A stretch of DNA of 64,000 nucleotides from Methanobrevibacter arboriphilus JCM 13429 = DSM 1125 (GTDB lineage: Archaea > Methanobacteriota > Methanobacteria > Methanobacteriales > Methanobacteriaceae), in the NCBI RefSeq assembly GCF_002072215.1, contig NZ_JXMW01000012.1, forward strand, positions 1-64,000, in the 5' to 3' direction. This document shows, one piece after another, positions 27,639-35,731 of the stretch. Made by a program: the position numbers and the translations under genes. The notes beneath the pieces are model-generated. The model saw only the letters and a list, made by a program, of their open reading frames with translations, was not told the origin of the DNA and did not search any database. How positions within the stretch are numbered: position 1 is the first letter of the stretch; every line of letters starts with the position of its first letter.

Positions 27639-28223
27639 ATGACAAATTTTAAAAAAATAACAATAATATTAATAATAACCGTGCTAATGGCATTATGTTT
27701 AGCTAACACTGTGATGGCTAAAGAGTATACTGGTGGGAAATGGAAATATGATAAATATAATGAGGATATCTACAAAGATTTCTATATTAAAAAAGGTAAA
27801 ACACAATATAATGTCCATGTTAGCGAGGATTATTATAAAGATAAATATTGGGTGGGTATAAGTAATATACCTAAAGGTAGTCGAGATGTATCTCATGGAC
27901 ACAAAAATGAAATAATAAAGAAAAACGGGAAAATCTATGTAGGAACTAAATATAAGTATGATTATAAAAAACAAGATTTTGTTGTATATAATTATAAACT
28001 TGTCAAGAAGATAATTAAAAAACCTATAAACCTTAAAATAAAAGTCAAAATGACTGACTTCAAATATTCACTAAAAACAAAATACAAAACTTATCATGTA
28101 AAAACCAAGCCTAAGTTTTACACTAATTATTATTATCATCCAAAAACTAAAACATTACATTACACAATAGGTACTGGAGTTTATTTACCTAAATATTGTA
28201 GATTTGAATCAATTATAGTTTAA
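27639..28223 (+). CDS. Orphan secreted Tyr/Lys-rich protein
   Basis: I do not recognise this 194-aa protein. It has a clear signal peptide (ITIILIITVLMALCLANTVMA, cleaved near residue 27). The mature part is very rich in Tyr and Lys (for example KWKYDKYNEDIYKDFYIKK), strongly basic, with an alternating pattern suggesting beta strands. Cys197-equivalent near the C-terminus is the only Cys outside the signal peptide (segment PKYCRFESIIV). There is no membrane anchor, so it would be released or held on the wall by charge. It is flanked by long non-coding and decayed DNA on both sides, which suggests an accessory gene. The start ATG has a weak GTGAT ribosome-binding site. Confidence 0.65.
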   Translation: MTNFKKITIILIITVLMALCLANTVMAKEYTGGKWKYDKYNEDIYKDFYIKKGKTQYNVHVSEDYYKDKYWVGISNIPKGSRDVSHGHKNEIIKKNGKIYVGTKYKYDYKKQDFVVYNYKLVKKIIKKPINLKIKVKMTDFKYSLKTKYKTYHVKTKPKFYTNYYYHPKTKTLHYTIGTGVYLPKYCRFESIIV

Positions 28224-28380
28224 ATATTCGTATATTCATTGCAAATTCATCCATGCCAAGTTTCAATAAAATCAGAAAACTTACCCTCACAACATACCCT
28301 CATGTAACATTTTCTCAATCTTTTTACGATAAAGGCTAATTTCAACAGCTAACAGCATACCATCTTTTTAGTCATAAAAA

Positions 28381-28545
28381 CAAAAACTAAAAAACACTAA
28401 AGGGTTTGAAAAAAGTAAAGATATAGCTCAAAGAGTGTGGAACATAGCTGGAGATAATAGAAAACGAATTGGAGAAGAAGAAGGTCAAAGTATTTTAACA
28501 AAAAGAAATGCTAAAATCCCTGAATTATTAGATGATGAAAAATAA
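28381..28545 (+). pseudogene. C-terminal remnant of an unknown protein
   Basis: An open stretch with no start codon ends at TAA 28543-28545 and encodes about 48 residues of normal composition (KGFEKSKDIAQRVWNIAGDN, then GEEEGQSILTKRNAKIPELL). The Glu/Lys/Arg-rich, Trp-containing sequence is unlike the AT-noise around it and looks like the helical end of a real protein. I cannot assign a family. Confidence 0.4.
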
Positions 28546-28657
28546 TAATAAAATAGTTATAGTTTCAGATGAGAAATATTTTTCTTAATAATTCTTAAAT
28601 AAAATCATAATATAAAAAAGAAAAAATAGAATACTTTTCAAAGTAATATTAAAATAG

Positions 28658-28783
28658 TTATATGAGTAATAAAATATTATTAAATCTGTTTTTAATAAAT
28701 TCAAGGAACTCTTCTTGATCAGTAACATTCAGCATTGAAGAAACATTCTCGTCAACTTTTACTAGTCTTTTTTCACTCTCAAT
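28658..28783 (-). pseudogene. Short gene remnant on the minus strand
   Basis: Between two in-frame stop codons the minus strand encodes about 41 residues of normal composition (IESEKRLVKVDENVSSMLNV, then TDQEEFLEFIKNRFNNILLL). There is no start codon with a ribosome-binding site. It resembles the end of a helical cytoplasmic protein; the family is unknown. A hydrophobic frame on the opposite strand overlaps it and is probably its shadow. Confidence 0.4.
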
Positions 28784-29060
28784 TTATTTTATTAAGAAGT
28801 ATATTTGATTTTTTTCAAATTAATATTTTCTCCTGCAATATTACTAATTATTTTATTTTTTCAGTTATTTTTCACTTCTTTTTCATTTCTTTTTCATATT
28901 TCATTTTTATAAGAGAGCTTTTAAAAGTAAAAAAGTTAAGATATTTCCAAAAATTATATTTAATATATACAATTATATAAAAAATTAATAATATAATTAT
29001 ATTTTTAAAGTTTAAATAATTTAGTAATTTATAAAAACCACTAGAATATAGGTATTTAAT

Positions 29061-29852
29061 ATGAAAAAAGCTATTGTTTTTGATAATGCAGGAACACTAT
29101 TAGAAAGATGTAGAGTTGTTAAAAACATTAAAACTGGTGAAAGAGCAGATAATAATTCTTTAGATTTAATAGATGAATTAGGGAATAGTGCTCTTGTTGT
29201 AATACAAACCGATACAAAAAAATGTATTATGTTAGCTAATGGTGAAAAAAAGTTGTATGATTTCATAAAAAACTATAATATCCCATTAGACATCAGCTAC
29301 TCATCTTCAAATATTTCAAAAGAAGAAATACTACCAATATTAAAAAAAAGTAATATTAAACTAAAAGAATTCCATGAAACAGCTTACCAACTTAGTGCAG
29401 AGAATAATTTCATTGAATTATGTAGTGGTTCTGCTTTTATTTTAAATTTAAATACCTATGAAGTAGATTATGTTATAGCTGCTGGAGGAAAAGTGTTTCC
29501 ATATGTTAGTGAAGTTATTAAAACTCTCAGAAACCGAGGGATCCACACATTTATAGCATCAGGAGATAGAGCAAAGTCATTGTATGAACTTGCAGAAATC
29601 ATAAACATACCTGAAGAAAATGTTTTTGAAACAGCTAATACAAAAAGAAAAAGAGAAATTGTTGCTAAATTACAAGAAGAAGGATATAAAGTTATGATGG
29701 TTGGAAATGGACCAAATGACATACTTGCATTTGAAAAAGCTGATTTAGCAGTTCTTACACTTGAACAAGATGAAGAAGTATCAAAAAAAGTTTTTGATGC
29801 TGCAGATATTGTTATAAACCAAATATGTCAAGTATTAGATATTGAATTTTAA
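29061..29852 (+). CDS. Soluble HAD-superfamily phosphatase, P-type-ATPase-like (MJ0968 family)
   Basis: This 263-aa cytoplasmic protein has a HAD catalytic fold and resembles the MJ0968 type of archaeal soluble proteins related to the phosphorylation domain of P-type ATPases. Motif I is VFDNAGTLL with the nucleophile Asp at residue 8; motif II is near FIASGDRAKSLYELA; the motif III Lys is in the KRKREIVAKL segment; motif IV is GNGPNDILAFEKADLAVL. There are no membrane segments, so it is not a transporter. Its natural substrate is unknown. The gene ends at a triplicated 14-bp repeat and is convergent with the sugar-phosphate isomerase-like gene 31 bp away. Confidence 0.83.
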   Translation: MKKAIVFDNAGTLLERCRVVKNIKTGERADNNSLDLIDELGNSALVVIQTDTKKCIMLANGEKKLYDFIKNYNIPLDISYSSSNISKEEILPILKKSNIKLKEFHETAYQLSAENNFIELCSGSAFILNLNTYEVDYVIAAGGKVFPYVSEVIKTLRNRGIHTFIASGDRAKSLYELAEIINIPEENVFETANTKRKREIVAKLQEEGYKVMMVGNGPNDILAFEKADLAVLTLEQDEEVSKKVFDAADIVINQICQVLDIEF

Positions 29853-29882
29853 ATATTGAATTTTAAATATTGAATTTTAAAT
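29841..29882. repeat. 14-bp tandem triplication across the HAD gene stop codon
   Basis: ATTGAATTTTAAAT is repeated three times without mismatch (29841-29854, 29855-29868, 29869-29882). The first copy encodes the last residues Ile-Glu-Phe and the stop of the HAD gene; the third ends just before the stop of the convergent gene at 29883. Confidence 0.95.
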
Positions 29883-30650
29883 TTAATCAGTGTTCAACTC
29901 TTTTAAAATATATTGTTTACTTTTCAAAACATCCTCATAATTATTTAATTCTATTATTCCCTTTTTAACTTGGTTTAAAAAATTCTTACTAAAATCTGCT
30001 GATCCTTTTCCAAGAGGAATATGAGAATCTTTTTCACCTTCATTATCATTAAGATGAAAATAGCTAATATTAGGAATTTTTAAATATTCATAAGGAGATT
30101 TATAAGTATTAGCATGCCCCCAATCAATTGTAGCTGAAGATCCAACAGATTCAACTAGTTTTCTATGTTCTTCTGGAGAATTAGCTAAATATTCCTGTTT
30201 ATTAGGCATGTTCTCTACTGAAAGTATCACACCTACATCTTCAGCATATTTTTGACAATCTTTCAAGGTTTCTATGCAGAATCTAATTGCTAAATTTCTA
30301 ATTCTTTCTTCTTTTCTATGAACAACACCAGGATGAGTAGTAATTGCTAATGCACCAATCTTAGCTGCTAAATCCAATGCTTCTTTTGTTTGCTTAGCTG
30401 TTTCGTTTCTTATGCCTTCATTCATACTAGCAGGGTTTAAATCGATAGTTGGACTATGTAACATCAATTCAATATCATATGAATCAAATACTTCAAGATT
30501 TATATGATTTTGTGAATTAAGAAGATTTCTTGGCCAGTAAGGACCTTCGCAAAGTATCTCTAAAAGATCGAACTTATCATTTGTAGCTATATCTAAAATT
30601 TCTTCTAAAGACTTCATAAAAAGTGATAATGATGAAAATCCCAATTTCAT
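29883..30650 (-). CDS. Sugar phosphate isomerase/epimerase-like TIM-barrel protein
   Basis: This 255-aa protein belongs to the xylose isomerase-like TIM-barrel family (AP endonuclease family 2 fold), a metal-dependent group of sugar isomerases, epimerases and endonuclease IV. Typical elements are the barrel strands LEILCEGPYWPR, ELMLHSPTIDLNPAS, AITTHPGVVHRKEER, VILSVENMPNKQEYL, ATIDWGHANTY and YFHLNDNEGEKDSHIPLGKG, which supply the His, Glu and Asp metal ligands. The last motif is typical of the isomerase/epimerase branch. The substrate is unknown, and an endonuclease role is unlikely without the full Nfo ligand set. The GGAGGG ribosome-binding site before the ATG is strong. Confidence 0.85.
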   Translation of the reverse strand: MKLGFSSLSLFMKSLEEILDIATNDKFDLLEILCEGPYWPRNLLNSQNHINLEVFDSYDIELMLHSPTIDLNPASMNEGIRNETAKQTKEALDLAAKIGALAITTHPGVVHRKEERIRNLAIRFCIETLKDCQKYAEDVGVILSVENMPNKQEYLANSPEEHRKLVESVGSSATIDWGHANTYKSPYEYLKIPNISYFHLNDNEGEKDSHIPLGKGSADFSKNFLNQVKKGIIELNNYEDVLKSKQYILKELNTD

Positions 30651-31076
30651 TTTTTCCCTCCTAATTTCATTTTCCCATCTATTTTTATTAGAATTGTTTT
30701 ATATTTATTTCTAAATATTATAAGATTATCGATGAAAAAAGTATCAAAGAGCATCTTAAAGCAAAATCTAAAAAATATCTATGAAAAATTATCTGAAAAA
30801 AGTACCTATGAAAAATTATCTTATCTGAAAAAAGTATCTATGAAAAGATTTATATATAGAAAAATATCTATAATAAAGATATATCAAAAAGTTGATATAT
30901 ACAAATTTGAATATATCAGTTTTATATATATTGAGTTGAAGTGCACCATTATAAAAATTATAAAATATTTTATAAAGAATCATAAAATTAAGGTATTCTG
31001 AATATTAGGCTAAAATAGAAGACCAATTAGATTTTATACTCTAAAACCTTTTATTGAAAATATTCTGAGGAATGGG
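30651..31076. other. Upstream region of the PadR gene with a degenerate tandem repeat
   Basis: From 30776 to 30847 a unit of about 27-32 bp (TATCTATGAAAAATTATCTG followed by AAAAAAG) occurs two and a half times. An 89-codon frame through it is repeat-driven and has no credible product. The inverted-repeat cluster at 30879-30918 is listed separately. A cluster of ATAAAA words at about 30950-31000 may contain the promoter of the PadR gene. Confidence 0.6.
30879..30918. promoter_or_regulatory. Inverted-repeat cluster, candidate PadR operator
   Basis: Three copies of the half-site ATATATCA, in alternating orientation, lie at 30879-30886, 30893-30900 (as TGATATAT) and 30911-30918. The first two form a 9-bp stem with a 4-nt loop. 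The last two frame a 26-bp near-perfect palindrome whose centre is CAAATTTG. The cluster is about 160 bp upstream of the PadR gene, and PadR proteins usually repress their own operon. Binding is inference; AT-only half-sites can arise by chance here. Confidence 0.4.
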
Positions 31077-31604
31077 ATGAATATGATTAATATAAACAGC
31101 AATTATAGAGAAATAAATATGGATGAAGACTTAGAAAAAGATAATTATGAAGAAGATGATGAAAAATTCATAGAAGAAAATGAAGATTTTCCAATGGTGG
31201 GTGAATTTGATAAATCATTGCTATTAGGAGTTATGAAAGGTTTTTTAAAAATAATAGTTCTTTGGATTATAACAAAAGAAAGAATTCATGGATATGAAAT
31301 AATAAAAAAAATGAAGGAAGGAAATACCACGAAAAAATTAAAATTTAAAGGACCTGGTCCTAATAAAATATATCCTATCCTTCATGAGTTAGAAAAAAAT
31401 GGATTAATAAAAGGAGATTGGGAATTTCAAGGAAAAAGAAAATTAAAATTCTATGAAGCTACAGAGAAAGGAATTAATACCATTGAACTAATAAAGAAAA
31501 AGCCTCATAGAGATGTTCCACCAATAATGAAAGAATTTTGGAGAGATGTTATAGTTCCTCATAAAAATGCAGGAAAAGATTGTAAAAATCAAAAAGAATG
31601 TTAA
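31077..31604 (+). CDS. PadR-family transcriptional regulator
   Basis: This 175-aa protein has a PadR winged helix (about residues 55-150). The N-terminal helix, TKERIHGYEIIKKMKEG, the recognition region KFKGPGPNKIYPILHELEKN and the wing GLIKGDWEFQGKRKLKFYEA are characteristic. An acidic N-terminal stretch of about 40 residues precedes the domain, and the usual C-terminal dimer helix is short, ending in a Cys/Lys tail. GAGGA precedes the ATG at 31077, but starts further in (31119) would also leave a full domain. It directly precedes an ABC-2 type transporter pair in the same direction, the usual arrangement for a drug- or lipid-responsive PadR repressor and its efflux pump. Confidence 0.9.
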   Translation: MNMININSNYREINMDEDLEKDNYEEDDEKFIEENEDFPMVGEFDKSLLLGVMKGFLKIIVLWIITKERIHGYEIIKKMKEGNTTKKLKFKGPGPNKIYPILHELEKNGLIKGDWEFQGKRKLKFYEATEKGINTIELIKKKPHRDVPPIMKEFWRDVIVPHKNAGKDCKNQKEC

Positions 31605-31718
31605 AACATCCCAAAAAAAAGTCTTAAAAAGTAAAGTAGCATTTGAATAATTAAAATAATTAAATAAAAATATTTAAAATAGATAAAAAAGGGATTTAAA
31701 CTAAAAAGAGGTGAATAA

Positions 31719-32885
31719 ATGAAATATGCAATAGAAACCGATTCACTTACAAAAAAATATGGTGATTTTCTTGCTGTTAATGACTTAAATATGAAAATAA
31801 AAAATAAAAGTATTTTTGGATTTTTAGGACCAAATGGAGCAGGTAAAACCACAACAATAAAAATGTTAACCTGTCTTATAAAGCCAACAAGTGGAACTGC
31901 AACAGTTGGAGGTTATGATGTTACTAAAAATCCAAATGAAGTAAGAAAGAAAATAGGAATGGTTCCACAGCTTGTTAGTCTTTATAAAGATTTAACAGCT
32001 AAAGAAAATGTAGAACTTTGTGCTGACTACTATGGACTCAATGAAGATGAAAAAGAAGAAAGAATCCCAGAACTCATGGAGCTAGTTGATATTAAGTATG
32101 CTGAAGATAAACTAGTTAAACAGATGTCTGGAGGTCAAAAACAAAAAGTATCCGTAGTAGCAAGTTTAATTCATAGACCAGATGTTTTATTTTTAGATGA
32201 ACCAACAATAGGTTTAGATCCTACCACTAAAATGGTTTTATGGGATTTAATAGCTGAATTAAATGATCATGGCCATACTATAATCTTATGTTCTCATGAT
32301 ATGTATGAAGTAGAAATGTTATGTGAAAATGTTGGTATTATGAATTTAGGAGAATTAGCTGCATATGATACTCCTCAAGGATTAAAAGATAATTTAATGC
32401 ATAAAAACGAGCTAGAAGTTCTTAAAAAAATGGAAAGCTTGTCCAGTATAGGAGAATTCACTGAAAAAGAATCAGACGAATTAAAATCAATTGAAGAATC
32501 ATTAAAGCATAAAAGTATTCCTACAGCTCTTTTTGACAAAGATCCAGATAACCACAGCCCAGAATATCTTGCAGAAATACAGAAACATTCAAAAGAAATT
32601 AGTATAATGATTAAAAATATGAATGATAAAATTTTAGAAGATATCAAAAAATTAGATGTTGTTTATCATGTTACTTCTAATCAAACTAGTGATGGTACTA
32701 GATTAACCATAGCTGTTGATAGATTTGCTGAAAATAGTGTGAGTAATGTTATTGCAATCGTTATTAAGGATGATGGTAATATAAAATCAATTAATACTAG
32801 AGATCCTTCCTTGGAAGATGTTTTTGTAGATGTTACTAGTAAAAAAGCTGTTGATAAAACTAATATAAATATAATTGATGAATAA
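31719..32885 (+). CDS. ABC transporter ATP-binding protein, ABC-2/DrrA type
   Basis: This 388-aa ATPase would power export by the permease encoded just downstream. Walker A is GPNGAGKT (residues 37-44), the Q-loop is Gln84, the ABC signature is MSGGQ (136-140), Walker B is VLFLDE (156-161) and the switch His is in CSHDM (193). After the ATPase core, residues about 225-388 form an extended C-terminal part, longer than the usual DrrA tail, with a predicted helical insert (SLSSIGEFTEKESDELKSIE) and a final beta domain ending in the LEDVFVDVTSKK motif of this family. The start has a GAGGTGA ribosome-binding site. PadR lies upstream and the permease downstream, so the three are probably one unit. 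Confidence 0.93.
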   Translation: MKYAIETDSLTKKYGDFLAVNDLNMKIKNKSIFGFLGPNGAGKTTTIKMLTCLIKPTSGTATVGGYDVTKNPNEVRKKIGMVPQLVSLYKDLTAKENVELCADYYGLNEDEKEERIPELMELVDIKYAEDKLVKQMSGGQKQKVSVVASLIHRPDVLFLDEPTIGLDPTTKMVLWDLIAELNDHGHTIILCSHDMYEVEMLCENVGIMNLGELAAYDTPQGLKDNLMHKNELEVLKKMESLSSIGEFTEKESDELKSIEESLKHKSIPTALFDKDPDNHSPEYLAEIQKHSKEISIMIKNMNDKILEDIKKLDVVYHVTSNQTSDGTRLTIAVDRFAENSVSNVIAIVIKDDGNIKSINTRDPSLEDVFVDVTSKKAVDKTNINIIDE

Positions 32886-32970
32886 TACACTGATAAATAA
32901 ATAAAGATGATAATAAATATAATAACTACAGATAATCAAAAATAATAATTATAACAAGAGTTGAGAATAT

Positions 32971-34224
32971 ATGGAAGGAAAAAAATTTATGTGGATGCTT
33001 AAAAAGGATCTTTTATCCCTTTGGAGACATAAACCACGATTAGTATCAATGTTTCTTTTCCCAATAATAATGATAGTATTGTTTGGTTATGGTATGGGAG
33101 GAACTATAGAAAATGTTCCTATAGCTGTTGTAGATCAAAGTCATGGAGAAATGACAGACCAGACACTTATGGCAGTTAAAAATATGTCTCTTTTTGAAGT
33201 AAAAAATATTACTTCAAATGTGAATTTAGCAAAGGAGATGGTAAATAACGGAGAGGTGAAGGCAGCTATAATACTGCCGCCAAATTATGATGATACTAGC
33301 ACGGATCAAAGTAAAATGGTAGTACTTTATCTAGATTCATCAGACCAAATAGCTTCCCAAGCCATAGTTCCAGCTACACAAGGATTATTTAGTCAGCTAA
33401 GTGCACAAATAGGTGCTGAGAAATTAGCTAGTTTAGAAGTTCAAAATACTGCAATGAGTCCTCAAAGTAGTTCTACAAATGATAATGGAGCAACCAGTAC
33501 AACAAACAGTTTAGCAGCAGATAATTCAACAGTAGATAGCTCAGAAGCAGATAATTCAATTTCATCAAATGTTAATGGAATAATAAATTCTATAAACTTA
33601 CAAATAAACAGAATATATGGAGATATTGCATATATTGACTTTTTAGTTCCAGCAGTTTTAGCTATGACAGTTATGATGTCATGTATGATGGGTATGGGGC
33701 AATCTATTGCAGGTGAGAGAGAAACAGGAGAATTAGCAAGATTATTTATGACTCCTACAAGTATCACAACTGTTGTAGGTGGAAAAATATTTTCAAAACT
33801 AATAATAGAAATTGCTAAAGCTCTAATACTGCTGGCAGCCGCGATTCTACTTTTTGGTATAACGATAAATGGAAATATTTTCTTAGCTATAGGGGTGCTC
33901 ATACTTGGAGCATTAACATTTGTTGGGTTTGGAATAATGATTTCTGCAACTACACAAACACAAGAAGATTATACACAGATTGTAATGCCTTTCACTATGC
34001 CAATGATGTTCGTATCAGGGGTATTCTATCCAATAGAAACTATGCCATGGATTTTCCAAAAGATAGCTTATTTATTCCCATTAACTTATTTAAATGATGC
34101 TATGAGAGGAGTAATGATTAAAGGAGCAGGAATAGGAGATATATGGATTGATCTCTTAGTCCTTCTAGGATTTTTAGTATTTTTCTTTGTTGCAGGAGTT
34201 ATAAGATTCGACAGAGATGTATAA
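32971..34224 (+). CDS. ABC-2 type transporter permease
   Basis: This 417-aa membrane protein is the permease partner of the preceding ATPase. It has one N-terminal membrane helix (LVSMFLFPIIMIVLFGYGMG), a large outside domain (about residues 45-220), and five C-terminal helices (from about residue 225) with the ABC-2 motif GERETGELARLFMTP between the first two and FPLTYLNDAMRGVM near the end. The outside domain contains a Ser/Thr/Asn-rich stretch (about 160-205), probably a flexible exposed loop. The substrate is unknown; drug, lipid or wall-precursor export would fit the family and the PadR context. The ribosome-binding site is weak. Confidence 0.92.
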   Translation: MEGKKFMWMLKKDLLSLWRHKPRLVSMFLFPIIMIVLFGYGMGGTIENVPIAVVDQSHGEMTDQTLMAVKNMSLFEVKNITSNVNLAKEMVNNGEVKAAIILPPNYDDTSTDQSKMVVLYLDSSDQIASQAIVPATQGLFSQLSAQIGAEKLASLEVQNTAMSPQSSSTNDNGATSTTNSLAADNSTVDSSEADNSISSNVNGIINSINLQINRIYGDIAYIDFLVPAVLAMTVMMSCMMGMGQSIAGERETGELARLFMTPTSITTVVGGKIFSKLIIEIAKALILLAAAILLFGITINGNIFLAIGVLILGALTFVGFGIMISATTQTQEDYTQIVMPFTMPMMFVSGVFYPIETMPWIFQKIAYLFPLTYLNDAMRGVMIKGAGIGDIWIDLLVLLGFLVFFFVAGVIRFDRDV

Positions 34225-34256
34225 TAGAGGTTAAAAAATATAATAATAAAAATACT

Positions 34257-34370
34257 GATTTAAATGTTGATTTAAATATTAATTAAATATTAATTAAATA
34301 TTGATTAAATATTAATTTAATTATTGATTTAATTATTACTAATTTAATTATTAGTAATTTAATTATTACT
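34257..34370. repeat. Degenerate 11-15 bp tandem repeat downstream of the permease
   Basis: Units of the form GATTTAAATATT, AATTAAATATT and AATTTAATTATT follow each other through the whole gap between the ABC permease and the beta-propeller gene, up to the ribosome-binding site of the latter. No other signal is visible. Confidence 0.8.
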
Positions 34371-34380
34371 TGGTGATTTA

Positions 34381-35637
34381 ATGTCAAAATCGATGACAAA
34401 TAATTTTAAAAAAATTTTAATAGTAATGGCTATTCTTGCTATTTTTATAAATCCTATTGCAGGAGCTAATAATAATTGGACAATGTTTCAAGAAAACGTT
34501 GAACATACTGGCTTTATAGAAGAAGCAGGTGATTTTGTTTCAAATTTATGGATACATAGTATGAATAATCCTATATTATCTTCTCCAGCTATACAAGATA
34601 AAATAATATATCTAGCATCTGAAAATGGATTACTTGAAGCTATAAATATGGAAAATGGTGATACAAACTGGAAATATCAATTAAATGGAAGTGTCCAAGC
34701 ATCTCCAGTTGTTAAAGGAGATAATCTATTTATAGGTGCAAATGTAGATAATAATAAAGGATATATGTATAATTATAACATTGAAAATAAAAAACTATCT
34801 TGGAAATTTGAGGTTTCAAAACCAATTGAATCTACCGCAACATTAACCAATGATACTATTTATTTTGGAGCAGATAATGGTAAAGTTTATGCTTTAAATA
34901 CAAGAGATGGATCTAAGCTATGGGAAAAAGAAATAGGAGGAAAGGTAAAATCTTCACCAACATATGTTGATGGAACTGTCTATGTTGGTTCTACAAATGG
35001 AGTAATTTTCGCACTAAATGGAAATGATGGAAGCCAAATATGGAACTACACTACTGGAGATCAAGTAGTAGCTTCACCTAACTATGGAAACGGTAAAGTA
35101 TATATAGGTTCTCTTGATGGAACAATCTATAGTTTAAATGGGTCAGATGGAAGCCTTGCTTGGAAATATGACTTGGGAAATAAAGTCAATTCATCTGCAT
35201 CATTAGATTTAAGAAACAATAATTTGTATGTTGGTTCAGATAGTGATAATTTAACATGTTTAGATACTAGAGATGGTACTTTTAAATGGGCATATAAAAC
35301 AGGAGAAGATGTTAGAACTACACCTGCTATATACGAAGATAAAGTTGTTTTTGGATCAAATGATGGAACTCAATATATCTTAAATAAATATACTGGAAAC
35401 CCAGAATTAACCTATAATCCTGGAATTTATCTATTTAATTCCCCAATAACTTCTTCTTCAGTAATATACGGTGATGTAATATTTTTTGCAGGTAATGATG
35501 GATATTTATATTCATTAGATGGAGATAAATTAAATACACCAATTTCTGTATTTGTATACTATACTATAATTGTTATAATAGTTGTTTTAGCTGTAATAAT
35601 AGGTTTAATAACTTTTATAAAAAGAAGAAGAAAATAA
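34381..35637 (+). CDS. PQQ-binding-like beta-propeller membrane-anchored protein
   Basis: This 418-aa protein has a signal peptide (IVMAILAIFINPIAGA), then seven or eight beta-propeller blades of the PQQ/BamB kind with repeated motifs (YALNTRDGSKLWEKEIGG, FALNGNDGSQIWNYTTGD, YSLNGSDGSLAWKYDLGN), then a C-terminal membrane helix (about residues 393-412) and a short basic tail KRRRK. The propeller would be outside the cell and anchored at its C-terminus. No enzyme active site is evident, and the propeller probably serves in protein contacts or wall-related assembly. It follows the ABC transporter in the same direction, with a GGTGAT ribosome-binding site. Confidence 0.9.
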   Translation: MSKSMTNNFKKILIVMAILAIFINPIAGANNNWTMFQENVEHTGFIEEAGDFVSNLWIHSMNNPILSSPAIQDKIIYLASENGLLEAINMENGDTNWKYQLNGSVQASPVVKGDNLFIGANVDNNKGYMYNYNIENKKLSWKFEVSKPIESTATLTNDTIYFGADNGKVYALNTRDGSKLWEKEIGGKVKSSPTYVDGTVYVGSTNGVIFALNGNDGSQIWNYTTGDQVVASPNYGNGKVYIGSLDGTIYSLNGSDGSLAWKYDLGNKVNSSASLDLRNNNLYVGSDSDNLTCLDTRDGTFKWAYKTGEDVRTTPAIYEDKVVFGSNDGTQYILNKYTGNPELTYNPGIYLFNSPITSSSVIYGDVIFFAGNDGYLYSLDGDKLNTPISVFVYYTIIVIIVVLAVIIGLITFIKRRRK

Positions 35638-35643
35638 AAAACT

Positions 35644-35690
35644 AAAAATAGAAATTAAACTTTATAATTATTAACTCTATTTTTTATTTT
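35644..35690 (+). terminator. Candidate terminator after the beta-propeller gene
   Basis: AAAAATAGA (35644-35652) pairs with TCTATTTTT (35676-35684), and the right arm runs into a T-rich tract. The loop is long (23 nt) and the arms are AT-rich, so the structure would be weak, but the T tract directly after the gene fits archaeal termination. Confidence 0.4.
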
Positions 35691-35731
35691 AAAATTTATT
35701 TTTAATTATAAATAATATAAGGAGAATTAAC

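Larger units (their letters stand above)
28224..29060. other. Decayed intergenic region with gene remnants
   Basis: This 837-bp stretch carries no intact gene but at least two protein-like fragments listed separately (28381-28545 plus strand and 28658-28783 minus strand). A shorter minus-strand patch around 28307-28371 also reads like protein (GMLLAVEISLYRKKIEKMLH) between stops. Together they suggest one or more old genes in late decay next to the orphan secreted gene. Confidence 0.55.

Noticed and set aside
28735-28980. Hydrophobic 81-codon frame on the plus strand
   Set aside because: It lacks a ribosome-binding site, is Phe/Ile-rich as expected for AT-rich noise, and overlaps a more protein-like remnant on the other strand.
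30732-31001. 89-codon Lys/Ile/Tyr-rich frame upstream of the PadR gene
   Set aside because: It is driven by a local tandem repeat, has no ribosome-binding site and covers the probable operator and promoter region.
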